From Polytrichum commune (taxonomy: Eukaryota > Streptophyta > Polytrichopsida > Polytrichales > Polytrichaceae), in contig OX485808.1 in assembly GCA_950295325.1 (NCBI GenBank), positions 37,719,180 through 37,783,179 on the forward strand: a stretch of 64,000 bases of DNA. The letters are read 5' to 3'. Position numbers and translations under genes: made by a program. Below are positions 36,600-53,603 of the stretch, one piece after another; within the stretch, counting starts at the first letter, position 1; each line of letters starts with the position of its first letter. The notes below the pieces were generated by a model. That model searched no databases. It was not told where the DNA came from and worked only from the letters and a program-made list of their open reading frames with translations.

Positions 36600-38456
36600 C
36601 CTCACGAATAACCTTTTCCAAACTCACATGTCATCGCACACTTCAAATCTGACACCATCACATACGAAGAACCAACAATTCCACCAAAACTACTAACTGA
36701 ACCTAGAACAGAAAGTCGCGCCATACACACTCTATGTGTCCACCACAAAGGCACACCCACTGGATCAGAATGATATACCCAACAGATGTACAATATTGCT
36801 AACACCCTACAAATATCCGCAATGTTCACTCAACCCGCACCACCTACACCGCGAGACACCGGAGTAAATCGTAGTATAAAATGGTCTAAACTCACATACC
36901 CCCCTCGTCCACCAACCACCCAAACCCCCAATATTCCACTAATCACTAACACTAATAGATGTCTACCCCTCAAATACATACCACAATTTTGCTACTACAC
37001 ATATGGATCATTCAACCCACCTAAAGAGACATCCCAAGGACACTAGAAACGCAAAAAAATTCTATAAAATTCTACAATTCTATAAAAAATCTAAAAATTG
37101 CAGTAAGACTACCAAGGCTACAAAACATACTACGAGTAGAAATGATGGCCATACACCACACTCTCCAACTCCTGACCACCACATATCGTGATGAACCAGC
37201 ACATATCTTCACGGATTGCCTTAATGTCCTATATTTACTAAACACTCAAATCAAACACCCCACACTACATAATAGCCACCCAAACAAAAATATCTTTAAA
37301 TCCATGACCTCAATGCTACAATCCCGCACACAAATCACCACACTTCATAAAGTCAAAGCCCATGCTAACATAAATGGCAATGAACAAGGAGACACATTAG
37401 CCAAATTAGGATGCGAACTAGATCATAGAGACGCCCCAATGTCACACGAACATGCACACCCTACACCATACTACCTCCAAAAAGATTGGTGGCACTCAAT
37501 GCAAGAAACACCAGACAAAGGCCCCATACAACACCTTGGAAAACACGTCCTCAAATATGACAAAAACCATAATTTAGAAGTCATAGCTAACCAAACACAG
37601 CAACTACACAAGCGGCTCGAAAACAAAGATATTGACAAGACATTATCAAACAATTTATGGACAAATCCAAGTATTACGGATAAAGAAAAAAACACGCCTA
37701 ATCAAATTCCGAACGGGACAGTACATGGGCCACGCATGGAAGCAACTCTTCTTTGGTAGAGAAGCTTACCCATCAAAAATGTGTCCCATCTGCAATTCAT
37801 TAGATGCAGATACATGGTTACATGTACTACTTAAATGCAAACAACAACACATTCATGCACTTATAATAAAATGACATAACAAAGTTGTATGGGAAGTACG
37901 TAAACTAATTATGTCAAATAAAATATTTGGACATTATACACTTATGAATGCGGGAATGTATAATGAACGACTCCAAGAAAATAGCGTGCCAACATGGCTA
38001 TTGCCATGCACATGTGGTACCCAAAGATGCCATTGCAATGCCATGTTTAAACTGGACATATTGTGCGTCATAGGACATCCATATAACCACCCCCCACCAG
38101 AACCCCCTACAACAAGAATCATCATACAATTCATAAAATTTACATACTATAATGACAAATTTGCTGCAAAAACCCTCGATAGGAAAATTACAAAATACCA
38201 ACCGCTCGTCAATAACATCATAACAAGGGCATGGAATGTAGCCCCACTCATGGTACTAGTCGCAGGCGCAAGAGCCACTACACACATCCCATCAATGAAA
38301 AACCTAGAAACAAAATTCAAACTCCCTCTCATCAAAATAAAAAACACATTCCAACAAATTAACATAATCGCCACACAATATGCACACTCAATACTAGTTC
38401 ATAAACGAAGACTAGAGAACCGACAATCTTTCACATACCTTCATGGCCTAGCATAA
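36600..38456 (+). mobile_element. Decayed non-LTR retrotransposon 3' part: RNase H + CCHC + restriction-like endonuclease type C-terminus
   Basis: Three consecutive frames on the plus strand encode the end of a LINE polyprotein. RNase H: the normal first-Asp motif TDGS reads TYGS (codon 37002-37004); the Glu region (VEMMAIHH), HIFTDCLNVLYLL and NEQGDTLAKLG follow. After a frameshift near the A-run at 37683-37691 come MGHAWKQLFFG, a zinc knuckle CPICNSLDADTWLHVLLKC, and an in-frame TGA at 37872-37874 directly before HNKVVWEVRKLI, where R2-type elements have RHN. Next are a Cys cluster (CTCGTQRCHC) and LDILCVIG, then FIKFTYYNDKF, to a stop at 38456. No reverse transcriptase or apurinic endonuclease is present, so the copy is 5' truncated. 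It is inactive: stops, two frameshifts and a lost catalytic Asp. Confidence 0.8.
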
Positions 38457-41400
38457 CTAAATAAACACACTTATAACCCGGTACACTTTACCATGTATAA
38501 CAATGCCACCATACTAGATAAACCCCACTAACAACGTTCACATGCACCCGGTTACCGGTTAACTGGTTATTAGTTACTAATATAGTGTCTACTCCCTGCA
38601 AAGGGTGAAGTAGTTTTACATCTAACACCATTGCCCTAGGGCGTGGCCAAGGATGTTCTACGAAAATACACTCTATTCACTCCGGCCTCCTCTGGAGACC
38701 GGAGTTCTTCTTCTTCTGGCCAAGGGGTTGTCTACATCATGGACCATGAAGTCGTCCCTTGCTCCTCTAAAATATGTGATCGGTGGTTGAACTCGTCCCG
38801 GAACAACTTTGGTTTACATTAGAAAAAAAAATGTAAGAGTGACAATGGACCTTGAGGTCTCCCAAAGGCCTAGTTTCAAGCCTACATTATCCACTATCAT
38901 GTTTCAACATGTTTTGCAATGGGAGAGGCAAAAGATGTTCTCTCACTACAAATGTCAAGGGGCCATGGCAAAGAAATGCCATTAAAAAAAAAGTTAACGC
39001 TTTTTTTTCGGCCAATCGTTTTTGATAGTTACAAGGAAAGAAGGAAAGAGGAAGCGGAGGACATCAAACATGAAGAAAATTCTCAAAACTACCCTTTTTG
39101 AACATGTATTGAAAAAAACAACACATCCATTTTTTTGGTGCATGGTCGCTTCTCTCAACCCATGTTTGATTTACACCTAGTCAAGGGTCCAAAAACTTTT
39201 AAAATGCATTTTTAAAAATGGGACCATGGAAGTGTTTCAATGAATTGTGACCCTGTGAAAAATGCCCTTGGACATGGGACAACTTCATTGTCCATGAAGT
39301 AAACAACCCCTAAGTCTCAAGCCCAAGAGAAGGCTTATAGCCAAACTACAATTTCCCTAGTTTGCGCGTTTTTTACATGAACATTGACCCCAAACCCTAG
39401 CACACTAAAAAGAGTCCTATGACCATGCGGTGAGTTTCTCATTTGGACAAATATCCACAACGGAAACAATGTCCGCCTCACTAAGAATAAAAGACCCTAT
39501 CTATGTTTTGGATATTCCAACCTATTCTTTTTTAAATACAATAACTTCATACCCTAGCCCAATCACAATTTCAACCAATATTCATATTATTATTTATTTA
39601 TGAGTAGTCGTACATTGAATGCATCAATATTCCCCAATCATTCTCTTAACTGGACCCAATATGCTTTCAAAAAACACCTAGAGCCCAAGCCCTTAGAAAA
39701 GAGACCATGTCACCGTTATCGACACGACCCAAGCAAAAGCTAAATACAATGCCCTACGACTATGTAAAGAAATTATAATGTGGAACACTTTTTGATGCCC
39801 AAGGCACTACTCTAACATGTCACATCTCTTTCTAAGTGTGGTGTTGTTCTTGGCAATCTCAATTGTTAAAAGTCGTCATCTAAGTTTGGACCACCTATTA
39901 TTTTGGACTCTTCAAATTCGGTGGATGAAAATGCAAAATCCTTCCAGTAGGTTCCGTGCATATTCTTTGATTTTGTCGTATGAATATGGACAACTCGCTT
40001 TTCAAGCTATGTGATTTTAGCTCTCCACGTCTATCCCCAAAAAATGTGGTTCCCACAACCACATTGAAAAAGTTAGCCATTATTTGCAATTGCATGATGG
40101 AGACATCCATCTACTATATGTATGTATGTATATATATATTCATGTATTCAAATGATGATTCACAACGAACTTGCAAAATATATGGCGATAAATAATCAAA
40201 CAAGAAAACGGTGGAACCGTGAGGCTATGTCCTTTATTATGAAAGATTACAATTATAGCTGTCCATTTTGCTCATGCTAGTTCATGGCTATTTACTATAC
40301 CTATAACCAAATCGTTTTTGGATTTTGTGCACATTCTTCTCAAATGTGGGTCAAGGACTGAAGCTACTTATTTATCACCCGAAAATTTTCAAATAAATAA
40401 TTAACAACTGCCAAAGTAACTATAGTTAACTAGATTTTTTTAGTACATTTTAGGGAGAAACTATAGTTAACTAGATGTATATAACTATAGTTAACTTCCA
40501 CATTAAATAAACTAAACCAAAAATAACAGGAACAAGTAACGTCCAAGTGTGAACGCAAAGTGGTTAGGAAATTTGCTTTTGAAACAAAGAAGTTGATGCA
40601 TAGTTTGTATCCTACAGACAAAACCAACAAAATTTCAATTCACATGCGATACTAAGTATTAAATGCATGCAAACTTGAAAGAAATGATCAAAATTTTAGC
40701 CCAACAATGGATGGTAACACCGAGCTGCTCACTAATCTACGACCAAGTATTTGACACAAACATACAAATACCTATTTCATGGTATGGTAACAACATCCAA
40801 TTGATGAATGCACATTTGTAGAGTTATATTATAAATAGATAGATAGATAGATAGAAACTCCGGTCCCTTTCGTGAATAGAGTGTCCGTTCGTATTTATAT
40901 TATAACATAAAATAGGTTATGCTACAAAAGCATGTCACACACATGGCACTTTGTAGACACGGAGACAATGCCCCTCCCATGGGTGCCATAAACTACAATG
41001 ATCTTTCGCATTATATGTTTCTTGTCATTATAAAACTTGAACTTTAGTAGCACAATTGATGTTGATATGTAAGAAAGTAGTCCATGCATGTCAATCCCCA
41101 TGCCTACCACCTCACCATGTCCATTCATTATTCTTGAAATGGTTGGGAACAATGGGGGAACGGCGGTGACAGTCTCACCCCACCACCACACACCATGCTG
41201 TTTAATTTGGGTTTGTGCCATCCTAGCCAGTGGCACCCATGCATACGAACCAAGGACATATGCCATCCTTTCTTTGCCTTCCACTCAACATGTTGTTGTT
41301 GAATGTCCAACCATTATGGAAGTTTGGAACTATAAATTGCATCAATGTCCAACCTTATCATTCCCAATTTCAGTAATGCCCCTCTATACAAATTTATCTT

Positions 41401-42286
41401 GTAAAGGTAGGCACTCTACAATTTGTAATTGTCCATCGCCAAATCCAAGGAATGATTTCCATATCCAAACTTGAACTATTGATCAAATCCTTCAAGCGGT
41501 GTCCAAATTTTCTTGAGAGCTTCATGCTTGATAAGGCTTTTGGACCAGGGACTTTCATGAATGTGGGTCAACCCTCGGACATGCCCTTATCCATGGAATG
41601 CACTGTCCCAAAGGTCCTTATTTTATTATAAAAGACCCATGCTGAATTTCCCTTAGTTTGTGTAACACACCCCATGTATTTTAGAGTGCATTATATTTTT
41701 GGACAAGATACTATATTTCTCCAATAAATCAAAACCACTGAAATGCATCCTTGAACATTTTCTTTCGATAATGCATTTGGGAAGTGCATTACGGGGAACA
41801 TGGACACCTATGCTCGGCTACCACCTCGCATGATGCGCTTATTTCCCATCCAATTAACCTATTTCAAAATTATAGCAGATACCCGGCCAGGAACCAGATT
41901 CATTCATACCCGGGTTCGCCACCGGGACATACCCGGCTAAGCCCTAGAGTGAGCTAGAGTTCCTAGAGCCGGTGACGTCGTACCTCCGAGGAATGCCAAG
42001 CAAAAAGGCTTCGGCTCTCCACTTTGCATGACGTTGCCACTCCTCCTTCCTCTCCGATCATTCTCTCTCGCTTCTCAATTCCACCGCATTCCTCCCCTCT
42101 TCTCACACTACGACGCCACCTCTCTGCAATTCAGCCACGTTGTTTTTTCCCCTCACGGCGCAGGTGTGCCGCAGGGTAGCACCGTTCGTAACAGTGCGCC
42201 CGTGGAGGAGGAGGAGGAGGAGGGGGAAGGGCAGGGAAGGCAGGGCAAGTTGTTGTTAGGGACCTGGTGGTGGTGATCAGGCCACC
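38457..42286. other. Spacer with repeat C, no recognised gene
   Basis: It includes the possible 3' UTR of the LINE (to about 38.7 kb), repeat C at 40199-40632, a GATA microsatellite at 40834-40855 and AT-rich DNA. The last 350 bp before SDH1 become GC-richer and should hold its promoter and 5' UTR, including a (gag)n stretch near 42206-42225. Confidence 0.55.
40199..40632. repeat. Dispersed repeat C, copy 1
   Basis: Shared with 49107-49515. Both begin 'aacaagaaaac', continue 'tgaggctatgtcct', 'catggctattt' and end 'agaagttgatgcatagttt', 'cctacagac', 'ccaacaaa'. The middle has 'aactatagttaac' palindromes. No ORF; family unknown. Confidence 0.75.
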
Positions 42287-48290
<6,004 letters not shown>

Positions 48291-48997
48291 GCAATACAAA
48301 CCATTCCTGTAGACACTGAGAGCACTTTTCAGAATCAGCATGGTGGGTAAGAATGTAATATGCTGTGGTTGGCTTCCGTATCTCAACATATTGGGACTCC
48401 CTTTAGGGTTTGTTCACATGGGCAGCCATGTGGATTCATACTCACATTCCTCAGTACAGGAATGAGGTATTCAGAAGACCATACCATAAACCGTGGATGG
48501 AATTCCAGTTTAGCAAATATCTGACTATCTTGGAACTTCTGCAGTCGAAAATAATTGTCAGGGTTGATTTGTTCAACCCACTTTTCAACAAAGATTTGAA
48601 ATGTTCTGGACTTTCTGGGATGTGCATCCTGGTCGAATGGCAATGGTGGTACTCAGGGAGTGCAAGGAAGTAGAATATGTCTGGTTTTGATGTGAATAAG
48701 CATGCTACTCACTGATAAGTGATTTCTATATTATGTATGTTCCAGATTTAGTTCTCAAACCATGAAGTAGTGCTGATTTTTTATGTAGAAAGTACACCAT
48801 TTATGGTATTCTATAAAATATCCTACGCTGCATTTAAATGCACACAAAATGGTTAACTCAATGGAATCCAAAAGTGATCCCAAGTGGCATGAAACAACAC
48901 CTATCTAGTCAATTGTTGCATCCTTTTTGGGTCACCACTTTTATAATTAGCCATTTTGGGTCCCCACAAGAATCATTCTACCCTAGTGTAGTGAGTG

Positions 48998-49641
48998 CAC
49001 TACATCGAATATGATGTTTAGTGTCATTTACTATTTGGAATTACAGAATGCTATAATTATTTGTTGTACATCTTTTTTTCTTTTTCTTTTTCTTTTTCTT
49101 TTTTACTAACAAGAAAACAATAGAATCATGAGGCTATGTCCTCTTATGAAAGAATATAATTGTAGCTGTACACTTGCTCATGCCAGTCCATGGCTATTTG
49201 CTGTACCTATACATTTTAGGGAACAACTATAATTAACTAGATATGTATAACTATAATTAACTACATTTTAGAATAACTACATTTTTTGGCAGGTGAAATC
49301 ACGATCAACTATAGTTACGAAAGGCAACTACTTAACTAATAGTTGAATTAGTTGGTTAGTTACCCAAGGTATGCAAGCTTTCATCATTCATGTTAAATCA
49401 ATTGGACCAAAAATAGCAGGGACAAATAACGTCCAACATAAAGTGGTTAGGAAATTTGCTCTTGAAACATAGAAGTTGATGCATAGTTTGTGTCCTACAG
49501 ACAGAGCCAACAAAGGTCAAATTGGTTGTTTGGACATCATAGAACATAAACATCTTTACTTGGTAAAAAATAGTAAGTAACTCTAAACAGTAAGTGACAC
49601 TAAATAGTTAGTGACACTAAATAACATATTTAGTGTAGTAG
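48998..49641. mobile_element. Inverted-repeat element (family D) carrying a nested repeat C
   Basis: The left end 'cactacatcgaatatgatg', then 'tttagtgtca', pairs with the reverse complement of the right end ('ctactacactaaatatgtta', 'tttagtgtca'), giving imperfect terminal inverted repeats of about 33 bp. A related copy near 63638-63790 runs straight from 'ggaattacacaatgcta' to 'gttgtttggacac', whereas here repeat C (49107-49515) and a TTTTTC run separate the two halves. A third fragment is near 1130-1245. It is probably a non-autonomous DNA transposon; no target duplication was found. Confidence 0.65.
49107..49515. repeat. Dispersed repeat C, copy 2 (nested in family D)
   Basis: Partner of 40199-40632 in the same orientation. 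It interrupts the family D element between 'ttgtacatc' and 'ggtcaaattggttgtttgg'. It is preceded by a polypyrimidine TTTTTC repeat at about 49070-49103. Confidence 0.75.
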
Positions 49642-52600
49642 CGGTCATTCATCGTATTCAGTTTTTCTACCATACCTCATTTCTAATGCATGTGGGATAT
49701 GTTAACTTGAGAGATGAAACCCTGGTAGTCCTCTTGTATGTACTTATCCATATGTTTTGTATAATCACTTTTATTTGTTGGAGGTGGTAGTATGTTTGAT
49801 TGTCTAAGTTTTCTTAGTAGTACAATTAAGCTCTAACAAATTTTCTCTTCAAACCTCCTCACTTCTTGAAAATGCTTGCTGAAATTTATTCATAACTATT
49901 GCACAAAATTCTCAAATCACAACGTTGTTCTTGGAAGTAGTACTTTGTTCCATGTAACAACTATCTATTTCTAGTTGGACAAAATTCCAAATAATTGCAT
50001 CTTCTATGTGGAATTGAGGTCCGAAAATTATTAAGGGCATAGACCAAGTTCTTAGCACATAGTCTTGCAATTTCATGTGAACCCATGTTCATTGCATAGA
50101 CCAAGGACGATTTGGAGCATAATACGAACTCTTGCTCTATATATTATTTTACAATGGATTATTAACACTACATAAGCTTGTGTAGAGTGACAATTTACCA
50201 TATTCCACCATAAGCATAAGATAAATTCCCATAATTACAACAAATATTGTCTATGATTTTCAAAAAAATCCAAATTTGATTTTTATAATTATTTTGTGTC
50301 AGACCGGCTATCAACCTACAATAGGTGATATTAGTGTACCAACCAAAACATGCCATTTATTGTACAACTTTATGTTCACATCAGTGCTAATTTAAGATTT
50401 CCACATATGGATTGATGCACTGATGATGCCCCTAGTTGCATCATCATGGCAAGTCTAAGGAAGATAAAATCATTGCCAACAATGTAAATTGTGCCCACAC
50501 TTCAAGTCAACAATTTTTTGGAATAGTGGATCCACAAATGTGTTGTTTCATTAGGGGTCTAAGCTTATAGTGTAGAGTAGAGGCGTCCATAACCAATCAC
50601 TTGAGAGGATTTGCGCCGTATTTGGAGAATTATAAGGTGGTGCAAATTTCCCTCCATGTAGGAAGATAGAAATCATGAGGATTGCAATTTTTCCAATACT
50701 TTTATTCCTTACATTGAAATTACTGTGAATTTTTGAAGCCAAGAGTTGGCCCAAACATAATACCAATGTCTAGAGTCTGCCATAACCACTCGTTTTAAGA
50801 TGAATTCCTCCCCACTTTAGCACCCAAAACCAAGGACATGTGTCATGGCAACCTTACTAAAATTCAAGCCCAACCTTATTGAAATTTCAGAACCCTAAAG
50901 ATTCCCAATAGAGGTGGTTCTACTATAGTTGCCATGCTTATACCATGGTGTGGCCAACAACTTCCAAATGTACATTGGTAAGCTCCATTTGCCCTGTACC
51001 TTGGGCTTGAGAATAATTTGACCAAAGGGCCATGAATAAGCATGATGTGATCTCTTGGCAAAAAATTATAGCTTCAGTTGTAATGTCGTGGCAAAGTCCC
51101 CATAGAACATGAAATCTCTTTTAATCAAGAATAGGTGAGGGAGTATAAGGCTTAGTAATGTTGTGGATTACTCACAATTAAAGCATGTTTCACAAACTTT
51201 GTGAGGGTTGAAAGCCCTTTTGATTGGGGAAATAAGGAGGGCATCACTGCAAATAGTGTTGGACCATTTTATTTTCTTAATATTTTGTTTCCCAACCTCA
51301 CATGCTCACACGTCCCAAGAAGAATGTTTATCAAGGAACCCCTTCAATACAACTTGAAACTAGCATGAAGTTTCTTTTGCTTATTTAGTTGAGTCAATAG
51401 CAATAGCTTCATAAACCCGGTTTCATTTTGGTATGATAAATTTCTTGAATGAATGGCATCCCTTCATTGTGTAGGTAGATGAGATCACGTCATGATCATG
51501 TCATGTGAAAGATGTCATCTCTTGCATATAACAACTCGGTTATACATGGGATCCTAGCCTATGACGGAGAGCTACACATTGGTGACGTTTCACAATGACC
51601 CTTCTATGGCAATCAACAATTTTGTTTGATTTTATACTAGGTAGATTGAAATATTTGTCTATTTAGATTTTCTTAAACAAAATATGATTTTTAAAGATGT
51701 TCACTAGGGTATTTTATGATTGACTAAGGAGCCTTGATGTCAAAATCAATACAACTTATGAATAAATTGTAATTGCCCTTAAGCAAGTAATTAAGAGGTT
51801 GTCTTAAATCCAATTAGTAAGCACAATATGGAGTTTGACTTGTGAAAACAAAAACTTTGGGAGACAACATTAAGCAACAAACTATAGGATTTCTTAGTAG
51901 CTCACCCTTAAAAATCATCTCCAAACTCTCATGCCAAGCTTGTGGTTGTTGATCCTAAAGGTAAAGCAAGGCATTCATCAGGTTGATTACACTTTGTGTG
52001 AACTTCCCACTCGTATTATTATAAACAAAGATGTTACTATTTAAACCAAAATACCATGGTTATAGGATACTAGTGGGTGTATCTCCAAATATTTTGTTAA
52101 CATCGTTGCTCACTGCTCACATATTAACACTCCCCTGCACAAACTACTCCCACAATATTGAAAGATATGTAGGTGGCCATAAATGGCATTCATTGTTCTA
52201 TGCTTGTTCATAATTAGGTTGGCACTTAGCAAAGGGACTAATGGCAATTGGTAGGTGGAGGTCACAATCACGAAGTCCTAACTTAAATGAGATCCCACGT
52301 ACTTCACATGCCTAAAGAAACCTCCCATAACGTGTTTTCATATTCAATTGGGATAATCATCTTTTGTTTGGATTATAGCAACACTACTTGAGAATCCTAT
52401 GTAAGTATGTGTTGGGCTTTTATTTTCCAAAACTTGGAACCTTCATTTTATAGCAAGCGATACCATGCTTTGTGAAAATGGCTTGAGCCCTTAGCACATG
52501 ATAAACAAACCACGAAGCACGTCTAACTCTTTTCTCTTCTTTAACAAAGACTTTCTCCCATAGCAAAGTGCCCAATAAAGGCGTGGAGATGCATTTCACT

Positions 52601-53276
52601 TGCACCGACACAATGATGGTAGATGAGTCTTAAGTGGTACTCTTAGGGTATAAAACACACAATTAGTACAAGATGGTTAGCAAATCTAAATTGAGGATGT
52701 ATCCATTCTCTGTAAGTTTTTTGGAACTCATATGAAGATCTTATTCTTTATCAAAGTGAAGATTCGTGTGCCCATCAAATGGTTATACAAGTCTCTCAAT
52801 CATGTTGATTATTAAGCCTATAATGGTTATCATATTTTGAGCACATAATTTAAACACACATATTTTTTATACCCATACTGGGAGCCACTCGCCACTCAAA
52901 TAGAGATGTCCGACGAAGATAAGTAATTGAATTAGATATGACTATCTTACGCCCTTAAAATATTTGGCTATGACATGCACTCACGCTTTACGAAGTGGAG
53001 GCCTTTGGAGTCGAGCATTCCCATAGGTGCAGACAAGTACTGTCCTCATCTAGTGTAGTCACCTATGAGAACATCCTCCCCTCAAGCTTGCCCATTAAAG
53101 AATAGAGGACTCTCTATTCCGACACAAACTGATTAGTTTTCCCTCCAAAAATTGCCACGTGTCATGCTCACATTCGCCATGGCGCGTTTTTTTAATCCCA
53201 CGTGGAACCACATACGTGCGATGAAATAGGGAGCCCTCTCCGGTACATATGAGTTTATCAATTGTCCCCAAGCTAC

Positions 53277-53390
53277 CTGCCCGCTGCCCCGGTCCGAGGT
53301 CCTATAAAACAGGCGGAGGGACTATTTCCACCACTGCCCGCTGCCCCGGTCCGAGGTCCTACAAAACAGGCGGAGGGACTATTTCCACCA
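53277..53390. repeat. 57-bp tandem duplication containing a TATA segment
   Basis: Two nearly identical 57-bp units start with ctgcccgctgccccggtccg. The first holds cctataaaac (53301-53310); the second has cctacaaaac. A partial third start, ctgcccgcgagcagctgccc, leads into gtcgtataaagggg. The block is GC-rich against AT-rich surroundings. Confidence 0.95.
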
Positions 53391-53426
53391 CTGCCCGCGA
53401 GCAGCTGCCCGGAGAGTTGGAGGTCG

Positions 53427-53432
53427 TATAAA
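53427..53432 (+). promoter_or_regulatory. Putative TATA box of the INTS3 gene
   Basis: TATAAA followed by a G-rich run lies at the right end of the duplicated block, about 30 bp before a GC-rich stretch that looks like a 5' UTR exon ending at a donor (TTGCGG/GTAAGG, 53959/53960). Similar TATA segments lie at 53303 (intact) and 53361 (TACAAAA). Assignment is by position and composition only. Confidence 0.5.
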
Positions 53433-53483
53433 GGGGGGCGGGGGTGGCAGCGTTGGAGCGGGAGAGCTTTGGCACATTCGCGA

Positions 53484-53603
53484 ATGGCCATCCCTCCCTG
53501 CCAGCAGCAGCGGCGGGGCTATGGCCCAACACCTCCTCCTGTTTCCCATCCTCCTGCGTTCGCACCTCCTCTACCTCGCTGCCTGATTCGTGCAACAACC
53601 TAA
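53484..53603 (+). other. Upstream ORF in INTS3 5' leader
   Basis: ATG 53484 opens a 39-codon Pro-rich frame closed by TAA 53601-53603. A second short ATG frame starts within it at 53521. If transcription begins at the TATA box at 53427, both precede the main start and could lower its translation. The peptides look like nothing known. Confidence 0.4.

Larger units (their letters stand above)
48291..53270. other. Spacer with nested repeats, no recognised gene
   Basis: The first few hundred bases are likely SDH1 3' UTR. An inverted-repeat element with repeat C inside it fills 48998-49641. From 49.7 to 53.2 kb the DNA is AT-rich, with no ORF above about 70 codons and no recognisable protein remnant. 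Confidence 0.6.

Noticed and set aside
36786..37046. Independent small gene upstream of the RNase H frame
   Set aside because: It contains the degraded RNase H start (YTYGSF) and is continuous with the LINE in orientation and spacing.
41088..41474. 128-codon plus-strand ORF at 41.1 kb
   Set aside because: An overlapping minus-strand ORF of similar length exists, the composition is not protein-like, and I see no family or splice context.
48410..48673. 87-codon ORF after SDH1
   Set aside because: It lies in the expected SDH1 3' UTR, has no recognisable family and no splice or promoter context.
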